In this document: piece after piece, positions 54,329 to 64,000 of the stretch | Position numbering within the stretch: position 1 is the first letter of the stretch | Layout of the letters: the number at the start of each line of letters is the position of its first letter | DNA from: Entomortierella parvispora | Lineage: Eukaryota > Mortierellomycota > Mortierellomycetes > Mortierellales > Mortierellaceae | Assembly (NCBI GenBank): GCA_963573315.1 | Contig: OY752145.1 | Location: 2,232,001-2,296,000, forward strand | Length of the DNA: 64,000 bases | Reading direction: 5' to 3' | Translations under genes and position numbers: made by a program | The notes under the pieces: generated by a model | The model's database searches: none | What the model was told of the DNA's origin: nothing | Seen by the model: only the letters and a program-made list of their open reading frames with translations

Positions 54329-55687
54329 ATGAACCACATCAATTACAATCAGCGCCTGGCGTTCATCAACTCCCTCCTTGAGTTGAACAGCCTCCGAGCC
54401 TCCGCCATCGATCCCATCGAGTACGATGCGGAATGCCCAGCCGCATTCAACAACTTCATCTATCTCGTTACTCTTTCGACTCCAACACCTTTGGCCCATA
54501 CCTTGGTCTCCAAGTCCGGAACGCCAGGCTTTTCAACCTGCCCGCTTCCAGCAGGCTGTACCTCTGTTGTCGTACGACTCACCAATGGCCACCCCGGAAC
54601 CGGAGTCAACAACACCAATCGCGTAGAGAACGAGGTTGCTTTCATGGCCCTATTCCGCAAAGCCCTTGCTGCCTCTGCCTACAGCCATATCGTCCCGGAT
54701 GTCTACTGCTGGGCCCCTGTCTCTAGCGGTCAAGGCTTCACCATCTTGCAGCACATGCCTGGAACCATGCCCGACAAGGTCTTTGAGGAGCTGAGCTCAG
54801 ATGACAAGAGAGTACTTTTTAGGCAGATGACTGATATTCTGGCATTGATGCAGAATTTCAAACTTCCGGATACAGTCAAGGCGCTCGGTGGGTTGAGCTT
54901 TGATGATCAAGGCGAGATTGTGAGCGCGCAGATGACGTTGCTGAAAGGTGGACCGTTTGAGAGTCATGTGGACTTGCTCAAGGCTCATTTCAAGGCCCAG
55001 CTGGAAGAGGCGGATAGCACTGCTATTATTGGCGGTTGGAGGAGGAACGGGGTTCGAGAGAGACTCGAGAAGTTTGTCGATAGCGGGATCGAGGAGAATT
55101 TGAAAGCATGCACGGATACGAAGTTGGTGATGGTCCATTCTGATTTCAGTAAGTCATTCGTTTCTCAAGGACACATCTGTTTGCGCCATTTCATCTTCAT
55201 GACGACTAACCCTGTTCCCCCCACAGCTCCCAACAACCTCCTCTTCGACGCCAAAACCTTGCAGATCACGGCTGTGCTCGACTTTGATTTCTCCTCCATC
55301 TCCACCGTGGCCGAGGAGTACAACCGGTACTCCTTCAACCACCTTGTTGGCGGGCGTCTCCCAAGTCCTTTCTCCACCGACACAGACCTCTTGGTGCGCA
55401 CCTATATGCTTTCTGGCTTCCCCTCATCCATCCCAGAATCCTCCGACGACGTTCTCAAGCTGGCCAAGATCTGGGATGAGGAATTGATTCGCAGTGGCGC
55501 GAAAAAGCCACGCGACATCGCGGGATTTGATAACTTGGCGACGACTTACTATTTGCAAGACCTTTTGAGCCCATTCGTGCTTGTGCAGGAGTTTGCGAGG
55601 AAGAGAAGGTCGGAGGAAGTGTTGGCGGCGATTCGAAAGCAGACTGAGGAGAATATTTGCAAGACTCTTGACTTGTTTGAGTATTAG
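54329..55687 (+). CDS. Aminoglycoside-phosphotransferase-like (APH fold) small-molecule kinase family protein
   Basis: Exons 54329-55148 and 55227-55687 give 426 aa. The catalytic loop is formed across the intron: VHSDF at residues 269-273 joins TPNNLLFD, giving the HxDxxxxN arrangement of APH/choline-kinase-like enzymes. The metal-binding DFDFSS follows at 292-297. VVRLTNGHPGTGVNNTNRVENEVAFM supplies the N-lobe region, and FTILQHMPGTMPDKVF the hinge. Such fungal proteins usually act on unknown metabolites or are linked to gene clusters; the substrate cannot be read here. The 78-nt intron has no stop and keeps frame if retained, so an unspliced message would insert 26 residues into the active site. 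A TATA box lies upstream. Confidence 0.85.
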   Translation: MNHINYNQRLAFINSLLELNSLRASAIDPIEYDAECPAAFNNFIYLVTLSTPTPLAHTLVSKSGTPGFSTCPLPAGCTSVVVRLTNGHPGTGVNNTNRVENEVAFMALFRKALAASAYSHIVPDVYCWAPVSSGQGFTILQHMPGTMPDKVFEELSSDDKRVLFRQMTDILALMQNFKLPDTVKALGGLSFDDQGEIVSAQMTLLKGGPFESHVDLLKAHFKAQLEEADSTAIIGGWRRNGVRERLEKFVDSGIEENLKACTDTKLVMVHSDFSKSFVSQGHICLRHFIFMTTNPVPPTAPNNLLFDAKTLQITAVLDFDFSSISTVAEEYNRYSFNHLVGGRLPSPFSTDTDLLVRTYMLSGFPSSIPESSDDVLKLAKIWDEELIRSGAKKPRDIAGFDNLATTYYLQDLLSPFVLVQEFARKRRSEEVLAAIRKQTEENICKTLDLFEY

Positions 55688-56716
55688 GTCATCCAAAGCA
55701 GTTTACTTGGATGCCCAGTTTATAGCTTTTATAAACGGTATTTCCTGATCCTTCATATCGTTTATCTGATCCACAATCGCAACATCTATGCAATTGCCCA
55801 TTCCTAGCAGATTCCAACCCTCAGCTCCGCCTAAGTGCCGTGTATGAGGCTGTCAGAAGCCTACGGAGTGGTATAAGGATCCTCTGTGGCTTGCACGTTC
55901 TCTCTGATGGTCTCTCGACCAGACCTTGCAAAAAAGGACCAGCTCACGCTCATCGGGATATCAATCCTCGAAAAGACTTTGTTTTTCTCACCATCGTTGT
56001 CAGGTGGGGTTTGAAAACATCTCTGGATGAGTGGAAATTGGAATACAAGGCGTCCCTCGAACAACAGCCATGACCAGCGCATCCAAAGGAGACTGCTGGA
56101 CAACTGATCAAAGTCCAATCATGGCCGAGGAGGCCGAGGATTGTCATTGGAATTTATGAAGTCTTGGTTTGCGATGGGATTCTCTATTCTCCTCCTTTTA
56201 TTATCTTTGCTTTCTGGCTGATCTGCTTATTTTGACTCTTTGTGTTTGAAATTCCATCTTCCCCAACGCTCTATAAGGCAGCTTGGCGCAAGTTCCAACT
56301 GTATTCGTTGCCATTTTGGCCCCATTTACAGTTTAAGCTCTCTACCGCAAGTCTCTGCCTTTGTCCAAGACCATCCTATTGTTCAAGGGTGCGGAGATGA
56401 CTTTCAAATCCTCAGTGATTTCCAGTCGGCCTTTTTCTCCTCAGAGCAAGGCCTGTCGCTGATGGCATTTTTCGTCCCGACAGGTATACAGCTGCTTGTT
56501 CTTTGGTGTATGAAGACCGTGTTCCAGGACCTGGAAGAAAAGGATGCTCGCGTGGCCACATATAATGCAAAAAAGTTTAGCAGCAGCGGTGGAAGATGTG
56601 ACACAGGGAGGGTCTGTCTAATCCAATGGAGGATGTTAGCCGACGCGCCCTCCCTAGCAGATGAAGGAAATTTAAATATTTTTCAATCGTGGGGTGGTGA
56701 CAGTCGGATGTTTTAT
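55688..56716. other. Convergent intergenic region, no gene recognised
   Basis: About 1 kb between the 3' ends of the APH-like and monooxygenase genes. A 173-aa plus-strand frame at 56240-56761 overlaps the monooxygenase 3' end and shows no motif. No RNA gene was seen. Confidence 0.4.
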
Positions 56717-58388
56717 TCAAATCATGGTTGCGTGCCCATTCTCTTCTTCATAGCGCTTTGATGGCTTCTGCGGAAGTGCTTTCACTGTTCCCTTTGATTC
56801 GATTTGAGGCAGGAAAGAGAGTTGGGGTCTATAGAGCATGCTCTTCTCCATATTCTTTCTCGACATCCATTTGGGCATGTATCCAAGGATGAACTTTCGC
56901 ATCAACGAGTCAAACCACGTCTAGAAGTAAAGCAGGAGGAGGTTTTTCGTTAGATCTGGAAAAAATAGTCTTAAACAAAATAAAACTGTCGGGCTGCTTG
57001 GTTACCTGACCCGCCATCATGACAGACATGCGTGCGTTCACGGCAAGATCTTGAACAACATGAGGGTATCGCTCGTCGTAATAGTTCTTGAACGCCTGCT
57101 CAATGCTTTCGATCTTTGTATCGGCCAGCTCATATATCTCGTTAGCCAAAATCACAGAGTCTATCATCGCATTTAACGCGCCCCGTCCAGCATGGGGCAG
57201 CATCTTATGACAGGAATCCCCCATGAGGACGACACGGCCATGGTGCCAGGTCTCGAAAAGCTTGGCCTCGAGCATTACTTTGGAGATGTTCTCAGAAGGG
57301 GTCAGATCCACCAGATCTCCAATTGAAACACCTAGATCTGTTTTGTAGTGGCGCCAGACCTCGAGATCCGGCCGAAATATCTCGGAGTCCCATTCTGAGA
57401 GACGGAACTCTTCAATTGCCTCGTAGTCCTCCGGATCAACATGGGTGTCAACTCGCCATGCCACCCTATTGTTCCCGCCGCGAAAGTAGCGCCACTGTGG
57501 AAGGAAGAGAAGACTGTCAACGTACGTTTGAGTGGAAATGACGTAGAATGCCGCCTATCCAACATACCGATTTCTTGGAGCTGCCCACAAAGACGGCGGC
57601 AAGTCCCTTGAGCTTGGACTCCATTTCAGGGTACTTTGTCAGGTCCAAGGGATCCGTGGTTCCCAAGATGCTCATATGGTGCACCTGGAGCTTGGCAGAG
57701 TCCGCCAATGGTAATCGACCCTCTTTCTCAAGCGTCTTGTAAAGGCTCTTCCGAACCCCACTGTACGCACCATCGCTTCCGATCAGGAGATGGCCACTAA
57801 AGCTTTCGTTATCGAGGCATCTAATGGTGACTGTGGACTCTGTTTGATCTACCGCAATGATCTTCTTTCCCAGGCTGATCTTCTCCTTTGGTACCTGGCT
57901 CAACAAGAACTTGTGGAGATCGATACGAGTGAACACCAGAGACGGATACCCAGTCCTATAAAGTAATGTACACGAGTTGCCGGAGAAGAGGTTCCCATGT
58001 CAATACAAGCAAACAGACAACGGTTGTCTATCAATAACAGTGAGAATGATCCGAGACGGAGCTGGTTTAAGAAACCAGCGTTACTTTACATCTCTTCATG
58101 GTCGTAAGCCTGTAGACCTCCGATCAGGTTCATATCACTATCGTAAAAGTTGAATTCTGTTGAGAGTTCAGCCACGGCTCTGAGTTTCTCCAAGAGGCCG
58201 AGTTGATCAAAGAGGGGCATGATGTTCGAGAAAAGAACGGTGCCACTGCCTAGGGCCTTGAATTCGTGGTGTCGCTCGTAAATGTGATAGTCGACGCCTG
58301 CTCGCTCCAAGATGATGGCCATGGTTAGACCGCCCAGACCAGCGCCGGCGATAAGCACTTTGGGATTGGCAGGATGCTGAGATACCAT
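56717..58388 (-). CDS. FAD-dependent monooxygenase
   Basis: Exons 58388-58090, 57955-57568, 57494-57006 and 56920-56717 give 459 aa. The N-terminal dinucleotide-binding motif is VLIAGAGLGGLTMAIILERAG with the acid at the end of strand 2 (YHIYERH). GSGTVLFSNIMPLFDQLGL, LVFTRIDLHKFLL, and the second FAD motif LLIGSDGAYSGVRK follow. The GD motif is RVVLMGDSCHKMLPHAGRGALNAMIDSVILAN. This is the salicylate/p-hydroxybenzoate hydroxylase-like class A flavoprotein fold used in aromatic and secondary metabolism. The substrate is unknown. C-terminal helices end WMSRKNMEKSMLYRPQLSFLP. Splice phases agree; intron 1 donor is GTAAAG. Confidence 0.9.
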
Positions 58389-59626
58389 TGGGAATGGCGG
58401 GGATGAGGATTCTGGAGGGTGTGAGGAAAAAAAATGACAGAGGTTGAAAGAGAGCAGGAGGGATGTAGCTGGTCTTCTGTGCTGAAGAACAAAAAAAAAA
58501 AAAAAAACAAGGCCGAAGGGCTGCGATGCAGTTGATCGTGCATGATGAGAGCACCTTGAGAAGATTTTTGCGCAAGTTCAATCGATTTGGAAAGGTCCGC
58601 TGCATTGAACTGGTTATTGCTGTTAGGCTTGTGCACAATCGGATGTAGTGCTCAATGGTCGAACTTCACTCCTCCCTGTCCCACCACATCCTCGTTCATG
58701 ATTATTCTCGTCTCGCTCTCGTCTGCTGGTCACAAACCTTGCTCTCAAATACAAAGAAGCAAGCTCACAGGCACGATGGGAAGGCTGCTTCATTCGGCTG
58801 TTTTGCGTCCGGTTAACACGGCGCTCACGCACTCACGCACTTCATATCGGGAGGGAGGTGCACGATTCATCTGTTACTCTCTCAAGAAGAGTCCCTCGCC
58901 CTTTTTTCTGCCCTCCCTGGCGATAGTAAAATACGTTTAGTCCAACACACAGGTTGCTAGGGTTGATGAACTATTCTTTTGCGACAAGATTTCTCTGTTT
59001 TCTGCACGCGTAACGCGTTCGAGCGAAAAGACCAGCTCCTCATCTGTCAGGTCTTTCATAAACACCCCCCCGTTCCACAAGACTTTTCTGATCCAGTTTG
59101 CGTTTCCTCCTCCATCTGCGAGAAATGAAGAAATGGAAGGGTTGGATGTGAATGGGGCGATGGTTAAAACCGGTAATATGATCGCCCGTCTGCCTCAGGA
59201 ACAGTCTTGAAAGGACCCAAAAGTCTTAACCTTCACACACGCGAAGTTCTTCTGAGGGAGAGGTGGTCAATATCATTGAAGTACAGGGCTCTGCGACTCT
59301 GGAAAGCCGAGCGGTCGCTCGTGTATCTGCCATCGCTGACTTGACCTCTTCCTCCAACATTCTCTGCCGAATCCCACGTCGTTGCGTGCTCCTCTTTTTT
59401 ACCAAATCTCCAACGCCAATTTTCTCATGCAACAAAGACTCTGAGTAGCTATCGCAAACCCTCGCAGTTCCGCGACATCAAACTCCTCTTTTGTGTCCAT
59501 GTCCAAAATCACTTGCCGACTTTTCATGATTTATTAGGATGTGTGGTGTTGGTACAAGCGGAATGGGGATCAGGGATTTTCAAGGCCATCACCTTTTATA
59601 CTTTTTTTTTCTTTTGTTTCGATCTT
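58389..59626. other. Intergenic region, no gene recognised
   Basis: About 1.24 kb with an A18 run (58490-58507), several CT-rich stretches and the monooxygenase promoter side. Open frames are short or low-complexity. Nothing else was recognised. Confidence 0.4.
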
Positions 59627-59980
59627 TCAGAAAAACACCAGCTGGGACACGACCAAAGCGAGGACAAGCATCCCGGGAAGAGTCACCCCCGTAAAAGTCG
59701 ACCCCACGCTCTTCTTCTTTCCACCATTGTGTTTCTTGTTCGAATGAGGAGCCTCGGTCGAACAGGAATCCAACGAGCATAGGAACGGGGTCATGGTAAA
59801 GTTGGCAGGTGCGGGCACGGTTGAACCACCGATCGAGATTGTGTTTGCACCGACACAGAGGTAGTTTAGATGGTACTCTTGTCCATGTTTGATACATTTC
59901 TTGAGCGTTGTGTAACGCAGGCAGGAGGTCGCGTTGTTGGCCTGGAAGGATTCTTGGCAGACAAAGGCGGGTTCAGACAT
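59627..59980 (-). CDS. Small Cys-containing protein with C-terminal hydrophobic tail
   Basis: 117 aa from ATG 59980. The body has six Cys (FVCQESF, ATSCLRY, KKCIKHG, YLCVGAN, FLCSLDSC) and N-glycosylation-type sites (NNAT, PANFT). A Lys/Asn/Gly linker is followed by a C-terminal hydrophobic stretch, LPGMLVLALVVSQLVFF, at the very end. That tail suits a GPI-attachment signal or a tail anchor. No N-terminal signal peptide follows this ATG. The frame is open further upstream through CT-rich sequence, including a hydrophobic run (FLFSFSLPSSFSCLHYPFLAL), so the real start or an upstream exon is uncertain. No family was recognised. Confidence 0.5.
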   Translation of the reverse strand: MSEPAFVCQESFQANNATSCLRYTTLKKCIKHGQEYHLNYLCVGANTISIGGSTVPAPANFTMTPFLCSLDSCSTEAPHSNKKHNGGKKKSVGSTFTGVTLPGMLVLALVVSQLVFF

Positions 59981-60825
59981 CTTGCTGGAGCGTGGAGGGA
60001 GGAAAGAATGTATGTGAATGGGATAGCTGAATTGCAACCAAGGTGTCTGAAGAGCAAGGAATGGATAATGAAGGCAAGAAAATGAAGATGGGAGCGAGAA
60101 GGAGAATAAAAAAGAGATGTCACCCGACAAAAAGCAACAAGGCGATGAGAGGCCCCGTTTTTTCTTGGGTCCACACGACAACTGCTCCATCGCATGAAGG
60201 TGCAAGGTGGTTGCGTGACCAGGAGGAGGAGGAGGGGGAGACCGTTTAAGAACGGGGTCGAGAGGACCCTTGACTATTGGGGACAATGGGTGACCGTGCA
60301 TGGCATGGGTGTGCTTCCTGGGGTGTATATTTAGCCCTTTATTCCTTCCTCACGGTCCGTTTTTTGCCAGTGCCTCCTTCCTTCCTTCACCCCCTTTCTT
60401 TGCACGAGAGCTAAAAGAAGGAAACGGGTAGCTTCTCCAGTCTTCCCCAGTCTTCCCCTTTCGAGTGATGTTCTTTTTCAGCAACAAAATACCTGGGATC
60501 GCAAAATAGATAATAGACATGGACTCGAATCGCCTTTTTGCGATTGCTTCTCTTGTGACCAACGCGAACATCACAAAACACAAAGGACACGGGGGTTGAG
60601 GACCGGTTTAACTGACGACGACAAGGTAGAAAGACGACGGAATCTGGGGACGCGTTCATTTTTATTCTTCGCCTCCTTACTCAATGGGGTTGACCAAGCT
60701 CGTCAAATACCCCGGCGAGATCGAACTGATCCAAATCGTAAACCTTTGGAGGATAGATGGGTCTCCGTAAAATCTAGTTCTTGTCGCTGGGCGCAAACAG
60801 GTCTCCTTCGACGCTGCTTAATTAA
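59981..60825. other. Intergenic region, no gene recognised
   Basis: About 845 bp. It has the CT-rich leader side of the minus-strand gene at 59980 and a short pyrimidine-rich block near 60365-60400. No gene or RNA was recognised. Confidence 0.4.
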
Positions 60826-61024
60826 CTAGTCCCACGGATCATTTTCAGAAGGTACGTTCACCTCTGTTGAGGCGAGACGACCTGGACGCTTGCCATCAAA
60901 GCGTTCAAACTGCAATCCATCGGTGTGCAGCTCAACCTTCTCGTTCTGAACCACGGGTATAGTCATAACGGTGCTAGCAAAGGGCCAAAAGGAAAACAAA
61001 AGAAAGGGCGAGAGAGATCTGCAT
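60826..61024 (-). pseudogene. Putative small secreted peptide with frame slip after its signal peptide
   Basis: An ATG at 61024 in good context (CCACCATG) opens MQISLALSFVFLLALC, a textbook signal peptide, then meets TAG. One base later, the overlapping frame runs FASTVMTIPVVQNEKVEL on to TAG at 60826-60828, about 50 residues. It includes a Kex2-like KR (GKRPGRL) and an acidic end (ENDPWD). The slip is at the CCC of TTGGCCCTTTGC (60981-60983): one C fewer would join signal and mature parts. Alternatively translation starts at ATG 60966 and the product is a 46-aa cytosolic peptide. No family was recognised. Confidence 0.4.
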
Positions 61025-61322
61025 GGTGGGGGACTAACACAGCCAGGGGGAAGTTGGAACGGAGAAGAACGGTGGAGCTTGGTGTTCAGTTGGTGGGGGA
61101 GAGTTGAGAAACAAAGAGACAAAGAAAATAATTGGAGGGCTGGTCTGCCGCGCCGTGTCTACTCTGTCCTTCTCTCTCGCAAACAAAAACACACCGCCTT
61201 TTCAGAGAAAGTATGTTAGCTATTATACAACAGACATTATTATTGGGGGGGGGTTTTTCAGAAGATACAAAAGACTGTCGAGGTAACTCTGCTCTTCTCT
61301 TTCAAGGGTCAGAGTCAATCAT
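61025..61322. other. Intergenic region 3' of NOT1
   Basis: About 300 bp with a G9/C9 homopolymer (61244-61252). Nothing else was recognised. Confidence 0.4.
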
Positions 61323-64000
61323 CTAGGAGGATCTCTTGACAGATCGTGATACGGAATCGAACAGCTTCTCAATATCAGGGTCGATCCGAGTAAACGCATG
61401 GTCCCAGAAGGCATAGCTGGGATTCTTGATAAGTTCAATGAAGGTGATCAACAGTCCCCAAGGATGAGGTCGGTTCACAATCAGACGCTCAAGCAGCACC
61501 CTGACAAGCACACAATACAAACAGGTTAGCAAAATGAAAAAAAGAAAAATGTCAAAAGATTGAGAGCAGAGTGGGGTCAGTACCTGGTAATCTGCTCCTT
61601 CATGATCTCTTGCTCCGACTCGTGGAACAAGAAAAGGAGGACTTGACTGAAATAGTGAGTGTGCGAATTAGGGTATCGTAATTGGTTCGCAATTGCGCTC
61701 AGGAACAGGTATCGTCCCTCCGAGTCCAAATCAGTCAACAGTCGCTGGAAAATGTCCATCGATCCCGTCTGAGCGATACGTGAAGGTCCATCGCTGGATG
61801 AAATGGCGGAATCCTGCCGGTTATCACCGCTCTTTCCCTTGGTGTCCTTGACATCCTCGCCTTCGCTTGAGGTTGCGTCAGAGGCTTGCAATTGAGCGAT
61901 TCCAGCAATGCCGACATAAAGAACCAAAGAGTTGATCATTGGCACATTATACTTGGTTCCACCAGAGTACAGGTCGTGGTTATTGGGATCAATCGCCAAA
62001 ATCTCGCTCAAGTTCTCCAAGAAACCTGCAGCTTGGCCCACTTGCTGTCTGGTCTGCTGTTCTCTCAACTTCAAATAGTTGTCAACATCCCGTTTCAGTG
62101 TAATCTTCAGACTGGTAGTGTAGTCTGAAAGTACGCGGGGTGGTTGGCGGATCTCGGCCAACATATCCACCTGAAGGTTTGGCGTAAAAGGGTCAGGGAG
62201 GCGCATGTGACGAGGGAACGCACTAAGGATCAGGTTACGAAGCTGGATGCAGCTGTGGGGAATAACGTCACAGAAACTGAAGTGGAAATCACACAGGAAC
62301 TCAGGGAAGTCGTGCAGCAATACTAGTAAGACTCGCAGTGTTCCTTTGTAGAGAGTCCGGGTCGTATCTTGCATTTCCCCTCCAACCAGGAACGGAATCA
62401 AGAAACGGAAGAGAGAAACAAGCAACTTTTGGAAAGACTGCCAACCCTTGCCATTTTCTGCTAGGAGGATCTTAGGCATGAATGCCCTGTGTGAGATCAA
62501 CGACAGCCAGCCGTAGGTGAATCCCGGGAAAACGAGGGGTTGTAAAGTCTGGAACGTGTTGCTATTTAGTTTAAAAAAATATTGGCGTTAGGATACATAG
62601 CTCGTAAAACAGACGGGAATCATATTCTTCACCATTTTGGGCCGCAGTCATTACCTGAAGGCAGTCAAAATCTGGAAGTACATTCCTGGACTCGACTCGT
62701 ACGCGGTCATCATCTCGGTCAACAATCCAGAGAATAGGCGAAGGAACGGCTTTTGGTTGAATTGTCCTCGACGCTGCTCATGGGCTTGAGCCAACACCAA
62801 GACAATAATCGAGAGCAGGGTGGTCAAGTAGGTCACCTTGGCCAGGCTGTGGTTAACTCCTTGCGGATCCGAGGAGTGCTTAACAAGTGTGACGATCAAC
62901 TTTACAAATGCATCCACACCCTGGTAGGCTGCGGGAGTGTTCGCCACCTTGTACTTGATGTAGCTCTCAATGCTCATCTCAGTACAGACCCTAAAGAATA
63001 AAGAGGAAATTTCCTCGCCCTTCAAGACTCCTTGTTGCTGGATGGTGTTGATGAACGCGCCGTAGTCCTTCTCGGTGGATGTGGGTAGTTGGTAGACACG
63101 AATCCATTCCGCAAAGATAAATGCCAATTGCTCCTTCAAGATGGCGTTCTCTGCTACCTCCTTGGCCGCCTCTCGAGGCACTTGGGCTCGACGACGAATG
63201 TCATCAATCAATAGAGCAATTGGTTCCACTGCCTTGCCGCCGCGCTGAGCAAGTCTGTTGAGAACATTGAGCGAGTTGATAAACTCGTTTCTGCTGGCGC
63301 AAGGCTGCTCATTCAAAACACACTCTCGGATGAGCTTCACAGTGTATTCGATCACACCAGGTCGTCCAATCTCAATCAGACGGGCAAGTTGCATGTCCTG
63401 ATCTACCAAGCTCACAAGACCTGCCCTGATAAGCGTGACTGTCACAGGGACGTTGAACTTGCGATCGTCGTCCGCATAAATGAGCCACTCAGTCACTTCC
63501 TTGGCGACCTTGCTTGACAAGGCGCAGAGCTGCTCCAACAAGACTGCGTATATATCACGGGATAGAGTCTGCTCAGTCTTGTACAAGAGCTGGACAATCT
63601 TTTGCGAGAATGTCAATGCCATTTCGTCGGGGTTGAACGACTGAGCTGGGATAAGGGGCACAAGACGAGCCAGCATCTTGACGTCGTGGCTGGGAGGAAG
63701 AGCCGCCAATGGAACTGAAGGTGAGAGGCTGATGAGCTTGTCCAACTCACTGATAATTTGCGCAAACTTCTCCAAAGCCTGGTGCGCAGACAACGTAACT
63801 GGAGCGCCAGTGTATCCATGCTCGGCATTGTTGAAGGGATATCCTTGACCAGCGTCTGCTTTTCCATTGAGCGGTGTGCGTAGTCCTCGTTCTGTTTCAA
63901 AGGTGGATGGCATAGGCGTTTGTCTTGGCATACGAGCAAAGTCTTCATACACACGCAGTTGTTGAGGAGAAAGACCCGTAGGTTTGAGACGAAGCGGTTC
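61323..64000 (-). CDS. CDC39: NOT1, scaffold of the CCR4-NOT complex (5' part beyond window)
   Basis: Exons 64000 (partial)-62655, 62561-61584 and 61500-61323; about 833 residues of the C-terminal half lie in the window. NOT1 is the scaffold that holds the deadenylases and NOT modules for mRNA decay and repression. The C-terminal NOT1 domain is unmistakable: [79 protein letters not shown], and the final [27 protein letters not shown]. The region upstream ([16 protein letters not shown]...) fits the connector and NOT1 superfamily helices. An acidic insert ([17 protein letters not shown]) follows [14 protein letters not shown] in the NOT1 domain. Junction phases (2 and 2) agree. Confidence 0.95.

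Noticed and set aside
59981-60301. N-terminal extension of the Cys-rich protein to 224 aa
   Set aside because: The extra residues come from CT-rich leader sequence with Pro and Ser runs, like other leaders in this window.

Overview
The window looks like nuclear DNA of an early-diverging filamentous fungus, most likely Mortierellomycotina (Mortierella, Linnemannia or Podila). The basis is many short spliceosomal introns with GTAAGT-like donors, a fungal/eukaryotic gene set (aspartokinase, PIG-H, MON2, vacuolar alkaline phosphatase, V-ATPase subunit c, NOT1), CDK5-like and F-box genes, and CT-rich promoters. The genus is an inference; no search could be run. About 28 gene models were assembled by hand, choosing splice sites that keep frame and family motifs. 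Exon coordinates are given in each entry.

1-28.6 kb is dense core genome. In order: a truncated subtilisin-like protease (+), aspartokinase (-), PMP3 proteolipid with a 4-nt microexon (+), an unknown acidic protein (-), PIG-H/GPI15 (+), an F-box protein with two frameshifts (-), an Rtc5-type TLDc protein (-), a MARVEL-like four-helix membrane protein (+), a SAP-domain protein with a mitochondrial-like N-terminus (-), a C2H2 zinc-finger protein (+), the 14-exon MON2 (-) and a Myb/SANT protein with a presequence-like N-terminus (+).

28.6-36.4 kb is accessory. It holds a 0.9-kb element with about 96-bp terminal inverted repeats, a putative small secreted protein, imperfect repeats, one tRNA-Ala(AGC), and three adjacent minus-strand genes carrying four HIRAN or HIRAN-like modules. 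One of these genes is broken by an in-frame TAG. This cluster is the best candidate for something undescribed.

36.4-64 kb returns to core genes with small accessory patches: a CDK5-type kinase (+), vacuolar alkaline phosphatase (-), MsrA (+), a Tc1/mariner-type element with one frameshift flanked by TA, V-ATPase subunit c (-), a decayed Crinkler-type gene, a gene-poor stretch, acetoacetyl-CoA synthetase (-), ribosomal protein uS10 (-), a tandem repeat block, an APH-like kinase-fold protein (+), an FAD monooxygenase (-), two small surface or secreted candidates (-), and the 3' part of NOT1 (-).

The genes do not form one pathway. Linked themes are membrane traffic and the vacuole (MON2, Rtc5, V-ATPase c, alkaline phosphatase) and the membrane or cell surface (PMP3, PIG-H, MARVEL protein). 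Several frameshifts lie in short homopolymers, so assembly error must be kept in mind before calling pseudogenes.
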